Source: Thiohalospira halophila DSM 15071
GTDB taxonomy: Bacteria; Pseudomonadota; Gammaproteobacteria; Thiohalospirales; Thiohalospiraceae
Reading direction: 5' to 3'
Length of the DNA stretch: 64,000 bases
NCBI RefSeq assembly: GCF_900112605.1
Contig: NZ_FOMJ01000003.1
Coordinates: 124,001-188,000, forward strand
Part shown: positions 1-13,016 of the stretch, one piece after another
Layout: every line of letters starts with the position of its first letter
How positions within the stretch are numbered: the stretch's first letter is position 1
The notes under the pieces: model-generated
Databases searched by the model: none
Told to the model about the DNA's origin: nothing
Seen by the model: only the letters and a program-made list of their open reading frames with translations
Program-made: the position numbers and the translations under genes

Positions 1-190
1 CGGCATTGGCGATGCCGAAGGCGACGATGCCCAGCCAGACCGGGACCCAGGCGAGCAGCAGGCCGATCTGGGTCATGCCCAGCAGCAGGCCGTGGAAGAT
101 GATGGCGACGCCGGCGGCGCGCACCCAACCGCGGGCCTGGTAGAGGGGGGCCACCAGCTCGGCACTGACGACGGGGGTCTGTTCGGACAT
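1..190 (-). CDS. Small membrane protein, DUF5362-like (3' part cut by window edge)
   Basis: Reading leftward from an ATG at 190 gives 63 residues before the window ends. They start MSEQTPVVSAELVAPLYQAR and continue into two hydrophobic stretches (about residues 28-42 and 45-62). The ATG follows an AGGAG Shine-Dalgarno at a good distance (about 198-202). The short polar N-terminus with a 'PLYQARGWVR' motif followed by two closely spaced membrane segments resembles DUF5362 proteins, whose function is unknown. It lies downstream of the clpB terminator, so it is probably transcribed separately. The family match is from memory and rests on a partial sequence. Confidence 0.55.
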   Translation of the reverse strand, partial: MSEQTPVVSAELVAPLYQARGWVRAAGVAIIFHGLLLGMTQIGLLLAWVPVWLGIVAFGIANA

Positions 191-250
191 GGGAAACTCC
201 TGCTAGGTCTGGTGCCCATTCTAGCGCCGCTTGCAGCGACGGGGACAATA

Positions 251-291
251 CGATCGAAAAGGCCCCCGCCTCCCGGAGGGAAGCGGGGGCC
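251..291 (-). terminator. Rho-independent terminator of clpB
   Basis: A perfect 9-bp inverted repeat (GGCCCCCGC at 261-269 and GCGGGGGCC at 283-291) encloses a partly self-complementary loop. On the minus strand it is followed by TTTTCG. It starts 22 bases beyond the clpB stop codon, the expected place for an intrinsic terminator. Confidence 0.8.
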
Positions 292-313
292 TGCCGTCAG
301 CGGGTGGCCCGGA

Positions 314-2917
<2,604 letters not shown>

Positions 2918-2974
2918 GTGCTGACTCCTGACTCGATACTTGACGACAGGCCACGTGGGCCTCGATTACCCGTA

Positions 2975-3004
2975 TATCTGGGGGAGTTTCGGGCGGGTTT
3001 CAAG
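2975..3004 (-). promoter_or_regulatory. Candidate sigma-32 (heat-shock) promoter of clpB
   Basis: On the minus strand CTTGAA (2999-3004) is followed after 14 bases by CCCCCAGATA (2975-2984). This fits the RpoH pattern CTTGAA-N13-17-CCCCATNTA well. It lies about 60 bases upstream of the clpB start, and clpB is a classic RpoH target. Confidence 0.75.
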
Positions 3005-3034
3005 GTGAACGGCGAGGGCGAGCACGCGCCCTCC

Positions 3035-3063
3035 TTGCATCACCCATTTTCTGTACATACATT
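3035..3063 (+). promoter_or_regulatory. Candidate sigma-70 promoter of the brnT/brnA remnant
   Basis: TTGCAT (3035-3040), a 17-base spacer and TACATT (3058-3063) make a reasonable promoter. The predicted start point (about 3070) falls on the first ATG, so the message would be leaderless or nearly so for the fused frame. The TGTACA palindrome in the spacer (3052-3057) could be an autoregulatory operator, as BrnA-type antitoxins repress their own promoters; that is inference. Confidence 0.45.
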
Positions 3064-3069
3064 AACCGA

Positions 3070-3248
3070 ATGGAAATGGAGTTCGATCCCGGCAAGGATG
3101 CCGGCAACATCGCCAAGCACGGCCTTTCCCTGGCGGATGCAGCTGCCCTGGAGTGGGACACTCTGTGGGCGATGGAGGATGACCATCGAGACTACGGGGA
3201 GCCGCGAATGATCGGGAGATCCGACGCTATGTCGAAAACCTTGCCTGA
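3070..3248 (+). pseudogene. brnT: BrnT toxin remnant with internal deletion
   Basis: The first 48 residues (MEMEFDPGKDAGNIAKHG through DYGEPRMI) match the N-terminal half of BrnT ribonuclease toxins. The middle part (about 30 residues, including the late beta strands) is absent. The typical BrnT C-terminus reappears in a different frame from about 3213: R-E-I-R-R-Y-V-E-N-L-A then TGA at 3246-3248. That stop overlaps the ATG of brnA (3229) by 20 bases, the usual operon geometry. The simplest reading is a frame-changing internal deletion near 3211-3216 in an ancestral brnT. The toxin should be inactive. Confidence 0.75.
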
Positions 3249-3549
3249 CGGCCGGCGGCTCGACGGGAACACACCGGAGGAAGAGGCCGCCATCGAGGCC
3301 GGCATCGCGGCCGACCCGGATACCTACGAGCCAACCGAAGAAGAGGCGCGACAATTGCGCCGGGTCGGCCGGCCACCCGCCGCCGTGACCAAGGAGCGGA
3401 TCACCATCCGGCTGTCGCCGGATGTCGTGGAGCGCTTCCGCGCCAGCGGCCCCGGCTGGCAGGGTCGCATGAATGCGGCCCTGCAGGACTGGCTGCGGGA
3501 ACACGAACCGGAGCAGGCCGAGGCCGGCGGTACCGGCCAGGACGGATAA
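3070..3549 (+). CDS. brnA: Fused frame: BrnT N-terminus joined to BrnA antitoxin
   Basis: A continuous 159-codon frame joins the truncated BrnT half (1-48) to a complete BrnA-like antitoxin. The antitoxin part begins at Met 54 (ATG 3229, MSKTLPDGRRLDGNTPEEE) and would be 106 residues if started there. GGGAG at 3214-3218 is a possible ribosome site for that start. The BrnA part holds the 'AGIAADPDT' linker region and a C-terminal ribbon-helix-helix-like segment (ERITIRLSPDVVERFRASG, then GWQGRMNAALQDWL) expected to bind DNA. Intact, BrnA neutralises BrnT and represses the operon. Here it may survive as an orphan repressor or as a chimera. The fusion follows from the deletion in brnT. Confidence 0.7.
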   Translation: MEMEFDPGKDAGNIAKHGLSLADAAALEWDTLWAMEDDHRDYGEPRMIGRSDAMSKTLPDGRRLDGNTPEEEAAIEAGIAADPDTYEPTEEEARQLRRVGRPPAAVTKERITIRLSPDVVERFRASGPGWQGRMNAALQDWLREHEPEQAEAGGTGQDG

Positions 3550-3556
3550 CGACCCT

Positions 3557-4243
3557 CTAGCCGGACCGGGGTCGTCCCAGGATCGCCACCCGGATCCCCT
3601 CCAGGCATTCCTGGCTGTCGGCCGACTGGCAGGTTCGAGGCTCGGCGGCAGTGATCCGGGCGCGGCTGCGGCGGAAGACGGCGAGCAGGGTCTGGCCGCG
3701 GCCGCGCACGCCGGTCACCCGCAGCGGCTGCACGGGGGCGCCGGTGCTCGCCGAGAGCCAGGCCATACCGCCCTTCAGGGGGCGTTCCGGGTCCTCGTCC
3801 ACGTCGATCCGCCCCTGGGGAAAGAGGGCCACCACCTCGCCGCGCTCCAGGGCGCGGCGGGCGGCGCGCAGGGCCAGGTGGGGATGGCGGCTGCGCTCCA
3901 CGGGGATGCAGCCGATGGCGTCGAAGAGCCGCCGCAGGCCGGGGCGCCGGTACTCCTCGGCGGCGATGACGAAGCGCAGGGGCCGCCGGCAGGCGGCGAC
4001 CATCAGCAGGGGATCCAGTCCGGAGACGTGGTTGGCCACTACCAGCGCCGAGCCGTGCTCGGGCAGCGGCACCGGGTCCGCCTCCAGCCGGTGGAAGCGG
4101 CGGCAGAGGATCCGGTTGATGCCGTCCAGCCAGTTGAGGAAGGGGCCGCCCCAGTCGGCCTGGTTGGCCCGGCGGCCGGCCTGGATGACGAACACCACCA
4201 GGACCAGGACAGCGACCAACCCTACCCAGCCGACCCACCCCAT
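3557..4243 (-). CDS. Lysophospholipid/1-acylglycerol-3-phosphate acyltransferase family protein (PlsC-like)
   Basis: This 228-residue protein starts MGWVGWVGLVAVLVLVV, one N-terminal membrane segment. It then shows the acyltransferase motif NHVSGLD (NHxxxxD, catalytic His and Asp), CIPVERS, and FPQGRID in the place of the usual substrate-binding E/P-EGTR block. It probably acylates lysophosphatidate or a related lysolipid at the inner membrane. The ATG is used in a TGATG overlap with the pgeF stop, which argues against much longer upstream starts in the same frame. It is the last gene of rluD-pgeF-plsC and converges with the brnA frame 7 bases away. The exact acceptor lipid cannot be told. 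Confidence 0.85.
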   Translation of the reverse strand: MGWVGWVGLVAVLVLVVFVIQAGRRANQADWGGPFLNWLDGINRILCRRFHRLEADPVPLPEHGSALVVANHVSGLDPLLMVAACRRPLRFVIAAEEYRRPGLRRLFDAIGCIPVERSRHPHLALRAARRALERGEVVALFPQGRIDVDEDPERPLKGGMAWLSASTGAPVQPLRVTGVRGRGQTLLAVFRRSRARITAAEPRTCQSADSQECLEGIRVAILGRPRSG

Positions 4244-4974
4244 CAGACCGGGTCCCGCCAGATCAGCGTGGCCATGCGGCCGGTGCGGCCTTCCCGACGG
4301 TAGGAGTAGAAGCGCTCCCCCTCGGTGAAGGTGCAGCGCCCGCCGCCGTGGACCACCGCCACCCCGGCGGCGAAGAGCCGCCGCCGGGCCAGGGCGTAGA
4401 GGTCGGCGTGGAGCGAGCCGCCCTGGTAGCGGAAGCAGGCGGCGGCACCCGGATCGGAATCGACGAAGGCGGCCCGGACCTCCTCGCCCACCTCGAAGGC
4501 CGCCGGACCGATGGCCGGCCCCAGCCAGGCGGTGATACGGCCCGGGCCCAATCGCACCGCCGTCGCCTCCAGCACCCCGGCGGCCAGCCCCTTCCAGCCG
4601 GCGTGGGCGGCGGCCACCGCCGTACCATCGCTCCGCGCCAGGAGCACCGGCAGGCAATCGGCGGTGAGTACCGCGCAGACCGTGCCGGGTTCCGTCGCAA
4701 CGCTGGCGTCGGCCTGCTGCCCCGGGCCCGCGCCGGCATCGGCCACCGCGACGCCGTGGACCTGCTCCAGCCAGGCCGGCTCGGCAGGCAGCCCCAGCGC
4801 CTCCACCAGGGCCGCCCGGTCGGCGGCCACCGCGGCGGGCTCATCGCCCACGTGGTCGGCGAGATTCAGGCTGGCGAAGGGGTCCTGGCTCACCCCGCCG
4901 GCGCGGGTGGTCACCGCCGCCCGCACGCCGGGGGGACGCGGCCAATCCGGGGCAAACCAGGCGGGGGCCGTCAT
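4243..4974 (-). CDS. pgeF: Peptidoglycan editing factor PgeF / multicopper-like purine phosphorylase-polyphenol oxidase (YfiH)
   Basis: This 243-residue member of the YfiH/LACC1 family shows the metal-ligand motifs LEQVHG, TADCLPVLL and AAHAGWKGL, plus GPAIGPAAFEVG. In Escherichia coli the homologue prevents wrong amino acids entering the peptidoglycan stem peptide; other members have purine nucleoside phosphorylase or laccase-like activity. The start ATG overlaps the rluD stop as ATGA. The rluD-pgeF pairing is the common gammaproteobacterial order. Confidence 0.93.
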   Translation of the reverse strand: MTAPAWFAPDWPRPPGVRAAVTTRAGGVSQDPFASLNLADHVGDEPAAVAADRAALVEALGLPAEPAWLEQVHGVAVADAGAGPGQQADASVATEPGTVCAVLTADCLPVLLARSDGTAVAAAHAGWKGLAAGVLEATAVRLGPGRITAWLGPAIGPAAFEVGEEVRAAFVDSDPGAAACFRYQGGSLHADLYALARRRLFAAGVAVVHGGGRCTFTEGERFYSYRREGRTGRMATLIWRDPV

Positions 4975-5936
4975 GCCGGGGCCGCCTCCCCGCGCAGGGC
5001 GGCCAGAAGCCCGGCGAGGTCCGCCGGCAGCGGCGCCTCCCAGGCCAGCTCCTCGCCGGTGCGCGGGTGGGTGAGGGCCAGGCGCGCGGCGTGCAGCGCC
5101 TGGCGCGGGAAGTTGGCCATGGCCTCGGCGGCCGCCGGCGCCACCCGTCCCGGGGCGGCGCGGCGGCGGCCGTAGACCGGGTCGCCGATAATCGGATGGC
5201 GGCGGTGGGCCAGGTGGACGCGGATCTGGTGGGTACGGCCGGTCTCCAAGGTGACGTCCAGCCGGGCCGCCGCCGCGAAGCGCTCGGCGACGGTGAACCG
5301 GGTCACCGCCGGCTTGCCATCGCGGATCACGGCCATGCGCTTGCGATCCCGGGGGTGGCGGCCCATGGGGGCATCGATGGTCGCCCCGCCGGTGGGGACG
5401 CCGTGGCAGACGGCGGTGTACTGGCGCTTGATCCGCCGCTCCTGGAGGTCGGCCACCAGCCCGGTATGGCCGGCGCGGCTGCGGGCGACCACCAGCAGGC
5501 CGGTGGTATCCCGGTCCAGGCGGTGGACCAGGCCGGCGCGCGGCAGGTCCGCCAGCTCCGGGTAGTGGTACAGCAGGGCGTTGACCAGGGTCCCTGAGGG
5601 GTTGCCGGCGCCGGGGTGGACCACCAGCCCGGCCGGCTTGTCGATGACCAGCAGATCCTCGTCGGCGTGGAGGACCGTCAGCGGCAGCTCTTCCGGCTCC
5701 CAGCGCGGCTCGCCGCCGGCCTCCGGCGTCACCGCCACCACCTCGCCGCCGGCCACCTTGTCCCGGGGCCGGGCCGGCCCGCCGTCGACGGTGACGCGCC
5801 CCTCGTTCAGCCAGCGGGTAAGGAGGCTGCGGGAGTAGTCCGGGAAGAGCGCGGCCAGGGCCTGATCCAGCCGCCGACCGGCCTCGGTCTCGGGGATCGC
5901 CGCCTCGAGGGCGCCCTCATCGGGGATCTCGGCCAA
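4971..5936 (-). CDS. rluD: 23S rRNA pseudouridine synthase RluD
   Basis: This 321-residue protein has an N-terminal S4 RNA-binding domain (RRLDQALAALFPDYSRS, near residue 20) and the catalytic HRLDRDTTGLLVVAR block with the nucleophile Asp. It forms pseudouridines in helix 69 of 23S rRNA. I choose a TTG start at 5936 because GGGAGG (5943-5948) sits 6 bases upstream. The frame stays open to 6107, but that extension has no family similarity and would run into the bamD promoter region. It diverges from bamD, as in many gammaproteobacteria. Confidence 0.95.
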   Translation of the reverse strand: MAEIPDEGALEAAIPETEAGRRLDQALAALFPDYSRSLLTRWLNEGRVTVDGGPARPRDKVAGGEVVAVTPEAGGEPRWEPEELPLTVLHADEDLLVIDKPAGLVVHPGAGNPSGTLVNALLYHYPELADLPRAGLVHRLDRDTTGLLVVARSRAGHTGLVADLQERRIKRQYTAVCHGVPTGGATIDAPMGRHPRDRKRMAVIRDGKPAVTRFTVAERFAAAARLDVTLETGRTHQIRVHLAHRRHPIIGDPVYGRRRAAPGRVAPAAAEAMANFPRQALHAARLALTHPRTGEELAWEAPLPADLAGLLAALRGEAAPA

Positions 5937-5972
5937 GGGAGGCCTCCCTGCGGATGGAAGAAGGGTTGCACG

Positions 5973-6001
5973 TTTCGAACCGACCCCGCTGCCGTTATAC
6001 T
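5973..6001 (+). promoter_or_regulatory. Weak candidate promoter for bamD
   Basis: TATACT (5996-6001) is a fair -10 box, 41 bases before the bamD ATG. The -35 position 17 bases upstream reads TTTCGA, which is poor. The region between the divergent rluD and bamD starts must hold promoters for both. Confidence 0.35.
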
Positions 6002-6042
6002 GCGGGGTCCCAGTTTCCGACGCGGCAGGATACCCCAGCGGC

Positions 6043-6816
6043 ATGTTCCCCCGATACCTCCTGGCTCCGACCCTCCTCGCCCTCGGCCTCCTCGCCGGCT
6101 GCGGCACCCTGAATCGCGACGACTGGTCCGCCGAGCGCTACTACGAGGAGGCGCGCGAGGCCATGGAGTCGGAGCGCTACCAGACCGCCCTGGAGTACTA
6201 CCAGGAGCTGGAGAGCGAGTACCCCTACGGTCGCTACGCGGAGCAGGCGCAGCTGGACATGGCCTACGTCTACTACCGCACCAGCCAGCCGCAGTCGGCC
6301 ATCGACACCGCCGAACGCTTCATCGAGATGCATCCGCGCCATCCCCAGGTGGACTACGCCTACTACCTGCGTGGCCTCGCCGCCTACGGCCAGAACCGCA
6401 GCTTCCTCAACAAGCTGTTCAACCAGTCGCCGGACGAGCGGAATCCTCAGGGAGCGCGGGACGCCTTCCGCCACTTCGCCGAACTGGTCCGCGAGTTCCC
6501 GGAGAGCGACTACGCCGGCGACGCCATCCAGCGCATGATCCACCTGCGCAACAGCCTGGGTCGTTACGAGGTCCACGTGGCCCAGTACTATCTCGACCGC
6601 GAGGCGTGGGTGGCGGCCGCCGACCGGGCCCGCTACGTGGTGGAGAACTACGATCGCACCCCCGCCGTGGCCGAGGCCCTGGCGATCATGGGGCAGGCCT
6701 ACGTGCGGCTGGGCGAGACCGACCTGGCCCGTGATGCGCTCTCCGTCCTGCGCGCCAACCACCCGGAGCACGAGGGCATCGGGGAACTGGAACAGGCCCT
6801 GGCCGACAACGACTGA
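6043..6816 (+). CDS. bamD: Outer membrane assembly lipoprotein BamD (ComL)
   Basis: This 257-residue lipoprotein has a signal peptide (MFPRYLLAPTLLALGLLAG) ending in the lipobox LLAGC, so Cys 20 is the lipidated residue. The rest is a string of TPR-like helical pairs rich in Tyr, Glu and Arg (for example ALEYYQELESEYPYGRYAEQ and FNQSPDERNPQGARDAFRHF). BamD is an essential part of the BAM machine that inserts beta-barrel proteins into the outer membrane. Length and motifs match the family closely. Confidence 0.96.
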   Translation: MFPRYLLAPTLLALGLLAGCGTLNRDDWSAERYYEEAREAMESERYQTALEYYQELESEYPYGRYAEQAQLDMAYVYYRTSQPQSAIDTAERFIEMHPRHPQVDYAYYLRGLAAYGQNRSFLNKLFNQSPDERNPQGARDAFRHFAELVREFPESDYAGDAIQRMIHLRNSLGRYEVHVAQYYLDREAWVAAADRARYVVENYDRTPAVAEALAIMGQAYVRLGETDLARDALSVLRANHPEHEGIGELEQALADND

Positions 6817-6857
6817 ACGGGCCGGCCTGACACGACAATTCGAGGGGAGAACGGGCG

Positions 6858-7379
6858 ATGTGGGACTTCTTCGAGACGGTGCGCCACCGCCACTCCATCC
6901 GCCGCTTCCGGAAGGAGCGGGAGGTGGAGGCGGAAAAGCTCCACGCCATCATCGAGGTGGCCGCCTCCGCCCCCTCGGCCGGCGACATCCAGCCCTGGCG
7001 CATCGAGGTCATCCAGGACGAGGGCCTGCGCTCGGCCCTGGATGCCGCCGCCCCCGGGGAATCCTTCATCGGCGAGGCGCCGGTGAGCCTGGTCTTCCTG
7101 GCGGAGCCGGCGCGCTCGGCGGCGGAGTACGGCCAGCGCGGCGCGGACCTCTACGCCATCCAGGACACCACCATCGCCGCCGCCTACGCCCAGCTGGCCG
7201 TGGTGGCCGCCGGCATGGGCTCCACCTGGGTGGGCCACTTCGACGAGGCGGCGGTGCGCTCGGCCCTGGGCACCGGCGAGGAGCTGGTGCCGCTGACCAT
7301 CCTCTGCGTGGGCTACCCGGCGGAGGTCCCGGAACCCACCCCGCGCCGGCCGCTGGAAGAACTCGTCCGCTACCGGTAG
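6858..7379 (+). CDS. Nitroreductase-family FMN protein
   Basis: This 173-residue protein begins MWDFFETVRHRHSIRRFRK, the family's FMN-contacting RHSIRxF motif. It continues with ASAPSAGDIQPWRIEVI and the late GMGSTWVGHFDE segment. Members reduce nitro compounds, quinones or enones with NAD(P)H and FMN; the physiological substrate is not visible. GGGGAG lies 9-14 bases before the ATG. It follows bamD after 41 bases and converges with glnB, whose 3' end is 14 bases away. Confidence 0.88.
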   Translation: MWDFFETVRHRHSIRRFRKEREVEAEKLHAIIEVAASAPSAGDIQPWRIEVIQDEGLRSALDAAAPGESFIGEAPVSLVFLAEPARSAAEYGQRGADLYAIQDTTIAAAYAQLAVVAAGMGSTWVGHFDEAAVRSALGTGEELVPLTILCVGYPAEVPEPTPRRPLEELVRYR

Positions 7380-7393
7380 CCGGGGCAGCGCCC

Positions 7394-11434
<4,041 letters not shown>

Positions 11435-11556
11435 GGGTGCCCTCGGAGCGTTTCCAGAGCCCGGTATTCTGGCCGAAATGGCGGGGTTAGAAAAGCGAGA
11501 CCGACACCCTGGCCGGACAGTCATCTGCTCGCCCCGGAAGAGGCCCGGCGGATGGT

Positions 11557-11648
11557 ACGGGTCCCGGCTGCCAGGTCGTCGGCAGCAGGGATGCTGCCGT
11601 CGAGCCGACAGGGACGTTTTCACGGCGTACCTGGCAGCCGGGACCCGT
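11557..11648 (+). repeat. Structured palindromic repeat, copy A
   Basis: A perfect 20-bp inverted repeat (11557-11576 with 11629-11648) encloses a second hairpin. That hairpin has a 7-bp stem CGGCAGC (11580-11586), a loop AGGGAT (11587-11592) and GCTGCCG (11593-11599). A spacer containing ACAGGGA and ending CACGGCGT follows. Copy B at 43705-43831 (minus strand) shares the AGGGAT loop, the 23-base spacing between the two CAGGGA words and the CACGGCGT end. Its arm sequences differ but are equally perfect. Here the element lies between divergent sucC and the PP0621-family gene, so it is not a simple terminator. Confidence 0.85.
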
Positions 11649-11720
11649 GCCAGCCGCCCTCCAAATCCGGACGGCCACCGGCCCATTCCGGCCGTGGCCC
11701 CCAAGCGGTACCATGGCCCC

Positions 11721-12011
11721 ATGAACGGGATCCGCCTCATCCTCCTCGCCGTCGCCGTGGCCATCGCCTGGCGGCTGTTCAAGAATTGGCGCGCCCGGCG
11801 CGCCGTCGACTCCCCCGATCGCCCGAAACAGACCCGGGACCAGCGCCGGGATCGGCAGGGGACCGGCTCGGGTCAGAAGGGGATCGACACCATCCGCTGC
11901 GACCACTGCGGCACCCATGTCCCCGTGGGCCGGGAACTGCGCGCCCACGGCCGGACCTGGTGCTCCCGCGAATGCCGGGATGCCGACCGGGAGAAGTCGG
12001 ACCGCGACTAA
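11721..12011 (+). CDS. Small membrane-anchored zinc-ribbon protein, PP0621 family
   Basis: This 96-residue protein has one N-terminal membrane segment (MNGIRLILLAVAVAIAW), a basic linker (about 20-52), and a C-terminal metal-binding-like motif CDHCGTHVPVGRELRAHGRTWCSREC, with paired cysteines. Layout and the 'CxxCGxHVP' signature match the PP0621 family, whose function is unknown. No strong ribosome site precedes the ATG. An upstream ATG at 11713 is out of frame. It stands alone between repeat copy A and the pilus genes. Confidence 0.8.
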   Translation: MNGIRLILLAVAVAIAWRLFKNWRARRAVDSPDRPKQTRDQRRDRQGTGSGQKGIDTIRCDHCGTHVPVGRELRAHGRTWCSRECRDADREKSDRD

Positions 12012-12176
12012 CAGCGTCCCGGGGGTTGCACGCCGACGACAGTTGGTCCATAAATGGACACGCGAGCCGGTCGTGGGCCGGCTCAGGGAGCATTGCGACA
12101 GGACGTCGGCCTCTCCTACCCACGCCCTGCGCAGTGCCTTCCAGAAACGGACGATAATCCGACACCGGAGGTCAGC
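12012..12176 (+). promoter_or_regulatory. Leader region of the pilin operon
   Basis: This 165-base gap must hold the pilin promoter. I see an operator-like inverted repeat GTCCAT-AA-ATGGAC (12046-12059) and a 7-bp hairpin GAGCCGG/CCGGCTC (12064-12084) without a T tract. I do not see a convincing sigma-54 GG-N10-GC pair or a good sigma-70 promoter. GGAGGT at 12167-12172 is the pilin ribosome site. Confidence 0.35.
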
Positions 12177-12632
12177 ATGCGCAAGTCCCAGGGTTTCACC
12201 CTCATCGAACTGATGATCGTCGTGGCCATCATCGGCATCCTCGCCGCCGTGGCCATCCCGGCCTATAACGGCTATATCGAGCAGAGCCGCGTCAACGCCG
12301 TCCAGTCCAACAAGGACACCGCAGTGCGCTACATCAAGAACGAGGTATCCAAGGTCGCGGCCGGCGGGGAGAGCCGGGTCGACGCCGATGGCGATATCGG
12401 TAACCTGGCCGATGCCCTCAATGAGGGCGGAAAGACCAACCCCATGGATGACGAAGACCCTGCCTTCGTTGCCGACACCCAGGGCAACGCGGCCGAAGGC
12501 CAAATCTCCATCAACGGGGACCTCGACGGCGATACCATCACGGTGGGTGTCGGCGGCGACGGTAGCGCACCCCTCGACGAGGACTGGGCCGACCCCGGCG
12601 TTGACGGAACCGTCGACATCACGGTCGAGTAG
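12177..12632 (+). CDS. pilA: Type IV major-type prepilin, acidic and cysteine-free
   Basis: The 151-residue precursor begins MRKSQG, then [20 protein letters not shown]. PilD should cleave after Gly 6 and methylate Phe 1 of the mature chain, where Glu 5 is conserved. After the N-terminal helix the C-terminal 89 residues contain 23 Asp/Glu but only 2 Arg/Lys, with DADGD and DLDGD runs. There is no cysteine, so the disulfide-bounded D-region of classical pilins is missing. Calcium binding or halophilic adaptation could replace it (inference). GGAGGT precedes the ATG. It heads pilA-pilE-like-pilB-pilC-pilD. Confidence 0.88.
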   Translation: MRKSQGFTLIELMIVVAIIGILAAVAIPAYNGYIEQSRVNAVQSNKDTAVRYIKNEVSKVAAGGESRVDADGDIGNLADALNEGGKTNPMDDEDPAFVADTQGNAAEGQISINGDLDGDTITVGVGGDGSAPLDEDWADPGVDGTVDITVE

Positions 12633-12638
12633 CATCCA

Positions 12639-13016
12639 ATGCTCCGCCCCGGCTTCACCCTGGTGGAGCTGATGATCGTCGTGGCGATCCTCGGGATCGT
12701 CGCGACCGTCGCCATCCCGACCTATTCCGGCTACGTGGACACCGCCCGCCAGGGCCAGGCCCGGCAGAACGCCGCCAGCCTGGAGCTGGCCCTGGAGTCC
12801 TACTACCTGCAGAACAACACCTACGTCGCCGGCAGCTGGGACCCCGACGGTACCCGGACCCTGGAGACCGGGGCCCTGGGCTGGGAACCGGAGGGGGAGG
12901 AGATCACCCACACCTACCAGGTCACCGCCGGTGACTGCGGCGACATCGCCCTCTGCTACGACCTCACCGTCACCGACGAGGACGGTCATACCATCATCGA
13001 TCAGGACGACTCATGA
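12639..13016 (+). CDS. Second type IV prepilin (PilE/minor-pilin-like)
   Basis: This 125-residue precursor starts MLRPG, then [20 protein letters not shown], with a prepilin peptidase site after Gly 5 and the conserved Glu 5. Unlike its neighbour it has two cysteines (DCGDIALCYDL) that can form a C-terminal disulfide. The ALESYYLQNNTYVAG stretch resembles PilE/minor pilins. It starts 6 bases after the first pilin without a clear ribosome site, so translation may be coupled. Its stop overlaps the pilB start as ATGA. Whether it is a minor pilin or an alternative major pilin cannot be told. Confidence 0.86.
   Translation: MLRPGFTLVELMIVVAILGIVATVAIPTYSGYVDTARQGQARQNAASLELALESYYLQNNTYVAGSWDPDGTRTLETGALGWEPEGEEITHTYQVTAGDCGDIALCYDLTVTDEDGHTIIDQDDS

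Noticed and set aside
7381-7393. Short GGGGC/GCCCC hairpin between the nitroreductase gene and glnB
   Set aside because: A 5-bp stem without a T run is too common in this base composition to call a terminator.
11557-11648. Integron attC site as an explanation of the palindromic repeat
   Set aside because: There is no integrase, no gene-cassette array, the arms are perfect rather than imperfect, and the conserved part is in the loop region.
11557-11648. Simple rho-independent terminator as an explanation of copy A
   Set aside because: It lies between two divergent genes and has no T run.
12012-12176. Sigma-54 promoter for the pilin genes
   Set aside because: No GG-N10-GC pair with the right flanks was found, although such promoters drive pilA in some relatives.
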